Positions 55,101 to 64,000 of a DNA stretch of 64,000 bases are shown piece by piece. Origin of the DNA: Paraphaeosphaeria minitans. Lineage: Eukaryota > Ascomycota > Dothideomycetes > Pleosporales > Didymosphaeriaceae. The translations under genes were made by a program, and so were the position numbers. The notes below the pieces were generated by a model. That model had not been told where the DNA came from. It ran no database searches and saw only the letters and a program-made list of their open reading frames with translations. The stretch lies in contig WJXW01000011.1 of assembly GCA_015832175.1 (NCBI GenBank), forward strand, positions 1,426,001 through 1,490,000. The letters are read 5' to 3'. Each line of letters starts with the position of its first letter. Position 1 is the stretch's first letter.

Positions 55101-56706
55101 CGTAGGCACAGCAGCAGACGTGGGGAAGGCGTCCTCGCCAAAGCCGGAGACGTTGACTTTCAATGTGATTGCTGATCAACCCGTGGTCGTTATCACTGAT
55201 GTGTCTCTTCCGCAAGGAGCTGTCATGGTGCTAGAAGGTGAGAGAAGACGATTCACCGTCACCGTAAAAAATACTTCCGACACCACCGCCGTCGACTTCG
55301 TTCACATCACGTTTCAAGACTCGGCGACGGCAGCTATTCAAGCTGCTATATCAAATCGCGACCTCCCGTCCGCCGAACTCCACGAACTGGAAGTTCAATT
55401 GGCCCAGTTCCCTTCGCTGCGCTGGATTAAGGATGAAGACGAGGAAGTCATCTCCATAAAGCCAGGCCATGAGGCTCAATTCGACATTGAAGTCATCGGT
55501 CGAACACGCCTTACAGATGCAATCGTCCAGATTGACTATGCTAACCTTGGCAAACGACGCTCCGAGGTTCAAGAAAGATTCTTCACGCGCCAGGTTTCTG
55601 TGCCTATATCGATTACGGTCAACGCTAGCGTCCAGCTACAGCGTCCAGACATCATACCACTCTCTGGTGATCTTGCTTGGTCCAGCCACACGAAGGAGGT
55701 GACTCTGCCGAAGAGCGGAAACGAAAGTCATTTCCACCAGTTCTTGCATCATATGAAGTCGCAAGCAAGCAGCGACGAGTATTGCATGCTCTTTTTAGAC
55801 TTGCGTAACTCCTGGCCCAACCCTTTGCACATCGCATTCCAGGTTCGAGCACATCCTGATAGTAACGAGAGCGTCACCGATTCATGGACTGGAGCTTACA
55901 CCGTCAATGAAGTCATCCAACCGGGTCACATCAACCGGATCGTAGTCATCCTTCCCAAGATCTACCTCAAAGAGCCGTACGCACGCGTTCCGTCACTTAA
56001 CCCTGCGAATCAACGACAATTTGTTGTCAGCGCCAGCAAAATATCACCCGAGATAGAACGCGCAAACCGAGAAGCTTTTTGGTATCGCCATGAGCTGCTG
56101 AAGCTTATTCGAGGGACATGGAAAGAAGAGGGAGGTGGAAAGACAGGTGACGTTGAGCTACGTACCATGCGCTTTTCCCCACGAATGGTAGAGGCTGTCA
56201 AGTTGGGGGACCTTAAAATCGAAACAACGGTCGAGAAAGACTACCCCTCCGGGGATGACGACAACACGGTGCGACGTCTGGGTCACGCAAGGTTCGAAGT
56301 CTCAGTAGACGATTTCTTGACACTGAAGACCAAGGTCTACAATCGAAGCCCTGCCCCGATTACACCGCTTCTGCGATTGCAGCCGCATCTCGCTAATCTC
56401 CCACACAACATTGCGCTCGACCTTGATAAACGCTTTTCATGGACCGGTGTCCTCCAGCGCCGTTTGCCAACGATTGAGCCGGGCCAATGGGTGGAAACAG
56501 AGCTTGGTATCGTTGCACTTACCAGCGGTGTGTATGAGGTTGGCGCAACGGTTGATGAGGTCAAGCTTCACCAACCGGTTGGCGAGACCAGAGGGAACAG
56601 GCCGCGGAGTGGGACGGCAACAATCCAGGCTGAGGTATTGGGTGAGCCGAAACTGCGCTCATGGCACATGATGGAATCGTGTACAGTTGTAGCGAGAATG
56701 CGATGA
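52102..56706 (+). CDS. TRAPP-II subunit Trs120 / HypA (TRAPPC9 homologue)
   Basis: The exons are 52102..52267, 52326..53413 and 53461..56706, giving 1499 residues. Introns: 58 nt (GTACGA, branch GCTGAT, CGCAG) and 47 nt (GTCGGT..ACTAG). The junctions read RPDRNMFSPLAFPNGTLLYD and MDFQIPQICYPSYD, both matching this family. The protein is the large scaffold of TRAPP-II, the exchange factor for Rab11/Ypt31 at the late Golgi; in Aspergillus nidulans hypA mutants have hyphal growth defects. The N-terminus (IRALLLPVGRIKRSRFLNFV) and mid region (GRVGVIIGTLYLCAGQWQDA) are typical, and the C-terminal half is beta-sandwich-like (ASPD-Snx5 type). A Ser/Pro-rich insert at ~245-370 is variable in the family. 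Confidence 0.92.
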
Positions 56707-59033
56707 CATGCCTGATTAGAGGTAGGGTGGTACCTCCACGGTACATAGTGGAATGAATATACGCCGACGAGCGATGGAAACTAGATGGGTGAATACACCT
56801 CCGAGTGCAGCAACACCACCTGTCTCATGTACTGTAGCCGACGATGAAATTGAAATTCAGCGGACTCAGACTTGATCAATCACCATGATGGATATTCGGG
56901 TCAAATTTTCACGACGTATACAAGAGCGAGTTACAGCAGAATATGTATATCCTCAAGGTCTCTTGTTCTGCGTCAGTCACTGCGGTATGCTTGTCTCTAT
57001 CAAAATGTCGTTGAAACTTGCTCATGACGAAGAATTGATTGGGTGGCAGAGGCGAAGGCGGTTCTCCATCGTCGCATGCCAGCAATGGCTGCCTCCTGCA
57101 CGCATGAATGACTGATGATCTAACGTCGTAGTCCTCGTAAGGCGGCTTCGATTGCTGATCCGATGTACCGAGAATTCCGGTGATGTCCTAGCAATCAGAG
57201 GCTTCAGAGCTGGTAGTGAAGCGCACAGGATTTCGAGGTTGACCTCCATCGCAGAAAAGCAGGCTGGCGCAGCGCCGTGCCATGAAACATTGTCGGGGTG
57301 CTTGCCGAGTACTAGTAGGTAACGAACGACGGCAATCACGGCGAATATGGTGGAAGAGCTTGCGGTTGCGATTATAACTGGATGCTGTTTGCTTTTGCCA
57401 ATCCGGACAGTTCTTCTGAAGGTGTTTCGGCCTTTGCGCCGAAACGCCTGGACTTGGTGGCGGGCGGGTGGTTCGAGATACTCGGGGCTACAATCGTCTT
57501 GAGGCTACAGTGTGGAACACTAAGTCTGCTGCGCAGACTAAGTTGTTGTTGGGTTGCTATGATTTAACTCCTGAACTCAAATCCTGTTGCTCGCATGCGC
57601 AGAAGATCATGTTAGGTATCGACATGGGGCTGCGCGGCGGGCCAGACCGCAATGGCAGCCCGCCTCCTGCAAGGGTATACCTACAGGGTCGAACTTCAGG
57701 CATACTAATGACACTTCCGAACCATCCTGAAGCTTTGCTGTCTATTTTCAGTGCAAGTCTGCTCTGGCGGCATCATTAGCTATAGGATAGGCCATGGGAT
57801 AATACTATTCAGCTAAAGCCTCGATTTGGCTTCGCAAACTGAGCCTCGGTTGCAAACATGTATTTAAAACGCAATTTCCATTGATTATACAGAATCCTAA
57901 ACTCGATGGTTAGTATTCAAGGTACCACTCGCCCATCTCGACGTCAACTCTTGCAGTAATGCAGGTCGGGTGCTATTTAGCTCCACGGTTCAACCCGCAT
58001 GTCGAACCGAAGTCTGGGTTCCTGATACCTGCTCACATCCCATCCAATGACTTGAGACAGAAGTCAGCCCGATGCCCAGAGAAAGAAACGCCTTCTGGAG
58101 TCGCTATCCGAGAAGGCTGTAATATGTAAAGTTTCTCGGTTCCAGCCGAGATGATCTGGGCTCCACCGGTGGTCGGTTTTTGATGGTTATGGGATTGTCC
58201 TGAATGCAGAACCACTATACCACCGCCCAACCAAACTAGAAGACAGTCCTGCGGCCGGAGTTAGGCACAGGACATAGTGTGGCCATCACCGAGATGCAGC
58301 CACACTTGCAACTTCTCCACCGTCGATCGGCTTTAGTGCGATCTTAGAGTTCGTGGCAGAATTTCAAAGTTTGAACGTCTACATCACTTGACGGGTTACG
58401 TTGTGTTCTGTTAGAAAGGAACATACCTTCTGTTGAACGTGTCGAATTATTGCGAGGCGGAGGTGGAAATGACATACACGAGCTGTTGCACCGCTTGCGT
58501 ATGGCTGAGGCATTCGTTTTTCCAAGTCACGTCGATGTCCGCTCCAGGTCGACCTCCTAAGAAAAGGAACGAAAAACCTATCTGCAAATTCATATAATCG
58601 ACCGCCGGACGTTACCGTTGCCCTTGCCGTGGCGCTCGTATATGCAGGTCTTTCCGAACTCTGCATCCGAGCGACGCAGGAACCCTTGACTTCCTCCACT
58701 CCACGTTCAGACGCAATTTCAGTCTTCCATCACCATCCCTGCGCTGCCTTCCCCAGATCGTATGCCGAACCGCTGGCCACGACTCCTCGTCTCAAGCGTG
58801 CAGATTGGCAGGCAACACGACACAAGGATCATGTCGTGACACCGACAGCGCAAGGCTCACGACTAGGGCGTTGCATATGTTGCAAAGTCTTCATAACAAA
58901 GCGTCGCTCGTCCAAAGAGGATGTCATCAACTAGACAACAAACATTACTCGTGCCATCTAATACACTATAGATCCGAATACCCTGCGCGAATGGTACCAC
59001 CGATCGAGCCAGCGAAGCAAGCAAGCGAACAAT
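56707..59033. other. 2.3-kb spacer, no gene seen
   Basis: Between two plus-strand genes. Short ORFs (for example 56885-57115, 57382-57567 and 58379-58699) have no homology and sit on both strands. The last 500 bases should hold the receptor's promoter. An ATG at 58989 opens an alternative N-terminus (see the next gene). No RNA genes or repeats recognised. Confidence 0.45.
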
Positions 59034-61198
59034 ATGCATGTCGGTGTAAGACAGGCGCTGTATACTCGAGCCGTGAGCATCCAAGCCTCGACTTACAACA
59101 AGGTGCCTTCCTACCTTGCCATTGCCGCTACGCTGGTTTCATTCGCGCTGTTGATCTTCTTGCTCAGAGTCTACACGCGTACAAGACTACTTCGCTTCTT
59201 CGCCATCGATGACTGGCTTATGCTAGGGGCTGCTGTAAGCATTTCCAATTGCTGTTGTTGCAGTGCAGCTGACGGACATGCACAGGTCGGCTTGATTGTC
59301 GCTCTGGCAGTACTGGTTCACGTCGACCTATCCGGCCAGCAAGATGATTACACCATCGGGGACACTCGAAATAAAGGTCTTTTCCTCTGGATTTTCGAAA
59401 TTTGCTCAATCCTCAGCATCGTACTCGTGAAGACATCCGCTGCCTGCCTCCTCCTCCGTACTGTCAAGACGGTTGTATACACACGATTGCTGCACATCAT
59501 AGCCGCAATCGTTGCATCGACAGGCTTCGTATGGTTTGCCACCGTGCTTCTCCAATGCGTACCAGTCAGAGCAGCGTGGGATTCCGAACGAAGGGCAGAT
59601 GCTCGATGCATGCAGTATGACATCTTCAGCGACTTGATTGTTTCCTACAACTGTAAGTCTAGGCCCCATCCTCTAGTATAAACGTCGGAGGCATGGCACG
59701 AGGCCATACTCGTAAGGTGTTCTAGGCTTACCTGTCGTCACTTTGATCAAGCCTCGCCTTGAACCCGGTCTTCATATGGACACGGGAACCCTCTTCGTAA
59801 GATGCTGACCGTACCCAGCGATCGATGCTGCCACCAATCTCGTCTTCGCCATACTTCCCATGTCGGCATTCTGGAGCTCGCACCACACCATCCGCAGCAA
59901 GCTGTCCCTGCTATCCCGAGTCACGGTAACAGCCCTGGGTCTCATGTACGCCCCCCCCCCCCCCGCACCACCCACTTGCCCACGCTCACCCACAAACCCA
60001 GCTCCACCGCCGCAGCCAGCATCAGAATCGCCAAGCTATACCATCTGCGCAACACCACGTTCCCGTTCACGTAAGGCACCCCGCCGCTCCCGTCTCCACC
60101 GAATTCCCCAGCTGAACAGCCCAACAGCCATGCCGCAACGATATGCATTTGCAGCGTGTAAGTTCCGCCCCTCTCCCACTTCACCGGTTCTGTTTCTGTG
60201 TCATGCGCCTTGGCTGCAGATTTGCGTGGTGCAAGATTGCGACAGGGATGCGCGCGTGTCGCAGGCGGTCGCACAAGTACCACGGTGTGTACCACGGCGC
60301 CCCGTGGGCATCGTAACGGCCTGTTATCTCGCCGCTTTGAGGCTGGACCCGTGGGCGGCGGAATATAAGTTTGTTGGGCCTCGTGAACGGGTGCGTTTGT
60401 GATCTTTGGGGTCGAGAGATCGCGGGTGACCTCGTAGGGTTTTGGCTTCCGTGCTTTTGCTCTGCTCTGCTCTGCTCTTCGTCAAGTCCATTTTCTTTCC
60501 TTTTCCTTCCATCGAGGCCTCGTCGTCGGCAACGAGCGAACCATAGCAAGCAAGCAAGCAAGCAAGCAACCGCGCTGACCAGACCACCAAGCGTCGAAAT
60601 GACCGCCGGCATGGCAGCTGCCTGTCTACCCACACTGAAACCCCTCTTCGCCACCGTCTCCGACTTCTTCTCCAACCTCTCGCCTACCCGCCGCTCGTCT
60701 TCGGATAAGCACTCACACCGACACCACGACGCAGACTCGCCGCCGCCATCGCCCTACCCCCGGTCCTACAGCACGCCCACCTTCCTCTCCCTCCCGCGCC
60801 CGAAGCCCGCGCGCTTCCACGACCACACCTCCGACCTCGACTTCGACCTCTTCGAAGCACCCTCCACAACCCGCTCGCGCGCAAACAGCCGAACGCCATC
60901 CAATCTCACCGTGTTGACCACGTTCACGAACTTGACGTCGACGTTCACGGTGCCGCCGTTTGACCGGGACCTAGCGACGGCGCGACCGCGGACATGCAGC
61001 AAGGCGATGAGCGAGGTGGAAAGGCCTGCGGAGCTTGTCGTTGGCGCAGCGAAGGGCGGATATGCGGTCAGCGTTACGAGCGGGGAGACGTGCGAGGGGA
61101 GCGAGGAGGAGAAGACGGTACGGCGGATGGGGAGTGACGAGAGCTGTGGAGCCGTGGTGGGAGGCATCATGCGGACGACGGAGGTGAGGGTGAGCTGA
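59034..61198 (+). CDS. Seven-helix Pth11-like receptor / fungal rhodopsin-domain protein
   Basis: Proposed exons: 59034..59234, 59286..59652, 59819..59945, 60002..60070 and 60583..61198, giving 459 residues. The introns are 51, 166, 56 and 512 nt. The hallmarks of the fungal integral-membrane family are present: LRVYTRTRLLRFFAIDDWLM after helix 1, LLQCVPVRAAWDSE, the junction NSIDAATNLVFAILPMSAFW, then ALGLISTAAASIRIAKLY, and SVEMTAGMAAACLPTLKPLF as helix 7. The tail is Ser/Thr/Arg-rich and cytosolic. Such proteins are putative GPCRs for surface or nutrient cues. The last intron is far longer than the others. A small extra exon at 60128-60157 would also keep phase, so the model is uncertain there. 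The start is uncertain too: ATG 58989 with a splice near 59050-59100 is an alternative. The last exon alone looks like a separate 275-residue ORF but is not. Confidence 0.7.
60071..60582 (+). other. Oversized intron with microsatellites
   Basis: 512 nt between GTAAGG and a CTGACCAG branch/acceptor, joining phase-2 exons. It contains (TCTGC)3 at 60461-60475 and about six GCAA units at 60546-60569. Apart from a possible 30-nt exon (60128-60157) I see no coding content. Confidence 0.5.
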
Positions 61199-61995
61199 GC
61201 GGGAGGATAATCCCCGAAGAAGCGGATGCACGGAAGGGGGAGAGGTGTTCGGCGGCTGTGGACTGGGAACGTTACTGTCCAACTTCGGTTATTGCTTCGT
61301 GTTTAATGTACATGGTAGATGAACCCATTCGAGTTCGTGGTCGTGTCGATGGCCCGAATACGTACTTGCCTGAGTCCTGACTTACCCCGGTTCTATTCTT
61401 TCCTGCTGTGCAAGTCTTAATCGACACGGCAAGTGTACTCGTGATGTCGCTCGAGCGAGCAGGGCAACCGTGCTGGGGGTGTTGCTGAAGTCAATTACCA
61501 CCGAGCGCGTCGCCACCGGTGAAGTCCAGACAATGAGGCACGCTACACCAACAACTCCAGTCAGTAGTTGCGGCATGTATTGGTTCGTATCAGGATGGCC
61601 TCTGCTCAAGAGGGGCAGGCTGCAGCTTGACTCGGGAGAAGATCGTGTGCTGTTTACCGCGACGCGTCTCGTGGGCAACGCGTTCGAGCGCAACCCACAC
61701 CACCCATGACCGTGGAACAACACCAGGAGTCAAAACTTTGAGGGGAGACTTCTTCTTCCAGTGCTCAGCAACGCCAAAGCAGCTCGGTAGCAGGTTCGCG
61801 TCGACTGAAGATGGTGTTGCGACCTTGGATGACCCGAATCCTCCGCAGCGACACGCCTCCACACGACGCACCAGGTACTGCACATCACAGCGTTCCAGCA
61901 CCAACTTCCACCCCCAGCACACTTCACAGCTCTTCCTACTCAAACGTCTTCCTCCAGCGCCGGCATCGCCAGCAACTCAGTGAAAACAAGTCGCG
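61199..61995. other. Spacer between receptor gene and U2 snRNA, no gene seen
   Basis: About 800 bases. The receptor's 3' UTR lies at the left and the U2 3' flank at the right. ORFs are short and on both strands, and none is convincing. Confidence 0.45.
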
Positions 61996-62173
61996 TCAAT
62001 CAGCAGTAGTGCAGCGCTGATAACACTGTGGTCTCAACTATGAGCAAGCCCAGTGAGAGGAGACCCAGATGCAAAAATAGGAATAACCTTGAAGCCTCCT
62101 TAGAGGCGTTCTAGCGGTTAAACTAGAAAGAACAGATACTACACTTGATCTAAGCCAAAAGGCAAAGAGAGCT
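61996..62173 (-). ncRNA. U2 spliceosomal snRNA
   Basis: Read on the minus strand, the region has the U2 5' domain almost as in yeasts: CTCTTTGCCTTTTGGCTTAG, then ATCAAGTGTAGTATCTGTTC, including the GTAGTA branch-site recognition element (62137-62142, nucleotides 32-37). Stem-loop II (TTCTTTCTAG..CTAGAACG) follows, then the Sm site ATTTTTG (62072-62078). Stem III is closed by GGTCTC/GAGACC (62060-62065 with 62030-62035). A terminal stem-loop is closed by ATCAGC/GCTGAT (62016-62021 with 61999-62004). The total is about 178 nt, short like other ascomycete U2 RNAs outside the budding yeasts. Ends are approximate by one to three bases. The RNA pairs with the intron branch site; the window's CTAAY and CTGAC branch sequences fit its GTAGTA. 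Confidence 0.96.
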
Positions 62174-62206
62174 AGAGAAGAGAAGAGAGGGACGGAGGGT
62201 GCGTCT

Positions 62207-62216
62207 GTTATATAGG
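62207..62216 (-). promoter_or_regulatory. TATA-like element of the U2 gene
   Basis: CCTATATAAC on the minus strand lies 34-43 bases before the U2 5' end, the expected place for a core promoter element. Confidence 0.55.
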
Positions 62217-62318
62217 TTTTTTCGCCGAGCCGCTAGCCAGCTGCTAGCGCATCACGTGAACGCACAGCCAGTCAGTGCCTCGTCGGCTCGAAGGGGCTTA
62301 GCGCATTGATTACACCGC

Positions 62319-62336
62319 AGTCGGGTGGGTGACCAC
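62319..62336 (+). other. 5S rRNA-like fragment
   Basis: AGTCGGGTGGGTGACCAC matches the conserved 3' internal promoter (box C) segment of fungal 5S rRNA. The bases on both sides do not continue the 5S sequence, so this is at most a relic. It may be chance. Confidence 0.25.
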
Positions 62337-62693
62337 GGAGAGTCGCGTGGATGGACAGGTACTGTAGATATCTATGCCAGCTCAATCTGAGAGATACAAC
62401 ACACCACCGAACACTGGACGGCAAACACCAGACCTCGCTACCGTACGGGCTCGGGCAGCTCCACCGAGTCGTCCGTTGCGAGGCTCAATTTCCAAATGCG
62501 CGTCGCGTGCCGAAGTGCCTGGGCCGCCGCGCTCCCTTCCTTCGACACTGAAGAACCCGCCGCCCTCTTCACCAAGCGCGCCGTTGACTAGGTATTACCC
62601 ATCCCACACGACCAAGGCTGAAGATGAACGTCTTCAAATTGATTACTAGGTATCCTGTCTACAATGGATTCAAGCAGAGTGTTTGCACCTCGC

Positions 62694-64000
62694 TCAAACC
62701 TTATCTTCTTTGCCGTGGGCCGAGTAACTGCTCGACTCCACCTCTTCTCCCTCGACCACCCCTGCCATCGTCGCGACGCTCTCGTGGTCAAAGAAGCCCT
62801 CATTAGCAGCCATATCCTCAAAACGAAGCTCCCTCTCCTCGCCCTCGGGCAGGATCCGCGGCGGCCAGATCGCGCACAGCACAAAGTACACCAATCCGCC
62901 CATGAGAAGCGATAGGACAAAGCCTAGCTTGTACATGTTTTTGCTGGCAGTCGCAACGGAGTCTGGGTCCAGCGACCCAGCGACACCATGCACAGTGAAA
63001 GCAACACCGGCAACCCAGGCTGCGAGCATGCGCAGATTCCATCCTTTGTAGTAGCTGTACGGGGCTTTGGGTGAATAGACATATAGAGAAGGCACGTGGA
63101 AGTTGCCTCGCCTCACATACCAATAATCCACAATCATGCAGGCGCAAATCGGCATCAGGAAGACGGTGTACGAGCCCAAGAAGGTGAGGAAAGAGGCCGC
63201 GTTGGCGATGATCTTCCACGGAACGAGCAGCGGCGCGAGCACCGCGCAGAGAATCTGGCCGCGGACGATGGTGAGCCATCGAGGCAACAGCCCCGTTAGG
63301 TCGGCCCCGACAGGGAGCGAATTGCTTCCCGCGTTCGTGATCAAGATGGCCAACATCATGCCGAACGATGCGAACACCATGCCAGCTCGGGCTCCGTGGT
63401 TCCAGTACTTGTCAAGAATCGCGTCGTAGAGATCCCACACGTTCCAGTAGCTTTCGCCAAGCACGTTCGTAGCGGCGGAGGTGGTTGCGGTTCCGAGAAA
63501 CATGACCAGGACTTTGCTGATCAGGATGCCCACGCCCTGGCTCCAGGTGACGTCTTTGTAAGAGTGGCCGTACCGAGCAATGTCGGGTTGGTTGATGAGG
63601 ACTGGCGCGAGTGCGCCCATAACCGAGTTGATGGCCTGGATCATGGGCCAAACAAGAGCGGAACCGGAGAGACGAGCTTGTTTGGTCGTGTAATGGAAAT
63701 TTCCCAGCGTCCCTCCGTTAGCGCTGATCGCCCATCCGAGCACACCGAAGAGAGCAATGGTGGTGTAAACGGCTTTGACGACGAACAGGTGACGAAGCAC
63801 TTTGGGGTGGATGAACATGACGGGCATTTGCACCTATAGAAGTTAGCGGCATGTCTGCAGGATAGTTGTTGTGCACTTGCCATCCAAAAAAGAAAGAAAC
63901 TGAGCAAGTCTCGAGATGTAATTCCGGCGCTAGCTGGAAGATGGTTCGGAATGTTGTTGTAGCCATTGCCGAAGATGCCGCGCATGAAGACCGAAGTGAT
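62694..64000 (-). CDS. NCS1-family nucleobase/allantoin-type permease (5' end outside window)
   Basis: Exons 62694..63833 and 63881..64000 (continuing past the edge) give 419 visible residues. The intron (63834-63880, 47 nt) has a GCAAGT donor and CTATAG acceptor, a GC-AG intron with branch GCTAAC. Across it the protein reads LLSFFLFWMVQMPVMFIHPK. The family (Fur4, Dal4, Fui1, Thi7) imports uracil, allantoin, uridine or thiamine with protons or cations at the plasma membrane. About ten membrane helices are visible, with the typical INQPDIARYGHSYKDVTWSQ (helix 5-6 region), NAGSNSLPVGADLTGLLPRW, and PICACMIVDYWYVRRG. The substrate cannot be read off; the first helices and their binding-site residues lie outside the window. 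The C-terminus is acidic with lysines (GKEDKV), as in permeases controlled by endocytosis, which is inference here. Confidence 0.9.

Larger units (their letters stand above)
62174..62693. promoter_or_regulatory. U2 promoter and 3' flank of the NCS1 gene
   Basis: 520 bases. It holds the U2 upstream region, with its TATA-like element and the 5S-like fragment. The ORF at 62374-62649 (91 residues, Pro/Arg-rich) has no homology I can see and overlaps the neighbouring gene's 3' UTR. Confidence 0.45.

Noticed and set aside
57660..57710. B-box-like GTTCGACCC on the minus strand
   Set aside because: The flanking bases do not pair as a T stem and there is no A box upstream.
60371..61198. Stand-alone 275-residue ORF
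   Set aside because: Its first part is low complexity with no good ATG at the edge, and from 60583 it carries the helix-7 signature of the upstream receptor in matching phase, so it is that gene's last exon.
62374..62649. 91-residue Pro/Arg-rich ORF starting at an ATG
   Set aside because: No homology, odd composition, and it lies in the 3' flank of the permease gene next to U2.

Overview
The window is nuclear DNA of a filamentous ascomycete fungus (Pezizomycotina; Dothideomycetes is my guess, not shown). Genes lie on both strands, separated by 0.25-2.3 kb. I resolved 35 introns by GT..AG ends, CTAAY or CTGAC branch sites and protein continuity; nearly all are 47-166 nt. Housekeeping genes of typical fungal type are present: ribosomal protein eS7, C-14 sterol reductase, TRAPP-II Trs120/HypA and U2 snRNA.

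Layout. 1-9.4 kb: the 3' end of an unrecognised gene, a motif-rich convergent spacer, a PX-associated (PXB/DUF3818, Ypr097w-like) protein and two unknown proteins. 9.4-20.2 kb: a long spacer, a secreted lipoxygenase with all metal ligands visible, and three lineage-type hypothetical proteins. 20.2-32.7 kb: a small ORF behind a 340-nt ATG-free leader, five hairpin repeats, sterol reductase, a mannose-6-phosphate-receptor-like sorting receptor, a 1375-residue dynamin-type (SLIP-GC-like) GTPase assembled from five exons, and an unknown protein. 34-46 kb: an ING-type PHD protein, a DEDDh exonuclease of the Gfd2/QIP type, eS7, a glutathione transferase, and a CCCH zinc-finger protein whose N-terminal half looks like a PIN/NYN nuclease fold. 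46-57 kb: a 1728-residue Hsp90-like ATPase (sacsin/DUF3684 type) ending in an HExxH motif, divergent from TRAPP-II Trs120. 59-64 kb: a Pth11-like seven-helix receptor with an oversized last intron, U2 snRNA on the minus strand, and an NCS1 permease running off the window with a GC-AG intron.

There is no operon logic and no biosynthetic cluster. Several neighbours share bidirectional promoters (sterol reductase/sorting receptor, GTPase/unknown, ING/exonuclease, GST/CCCH protein, DUF3684/Trs120). I found no transposon ORF, CRISPR array or convincing tRNA. The best candidates for new biology are the ATPase plus metallopeptidase-like motif, the PIN/NYN-CCCH protein, the N-terminal extension of the GTPase, and the hairpin repeat array.
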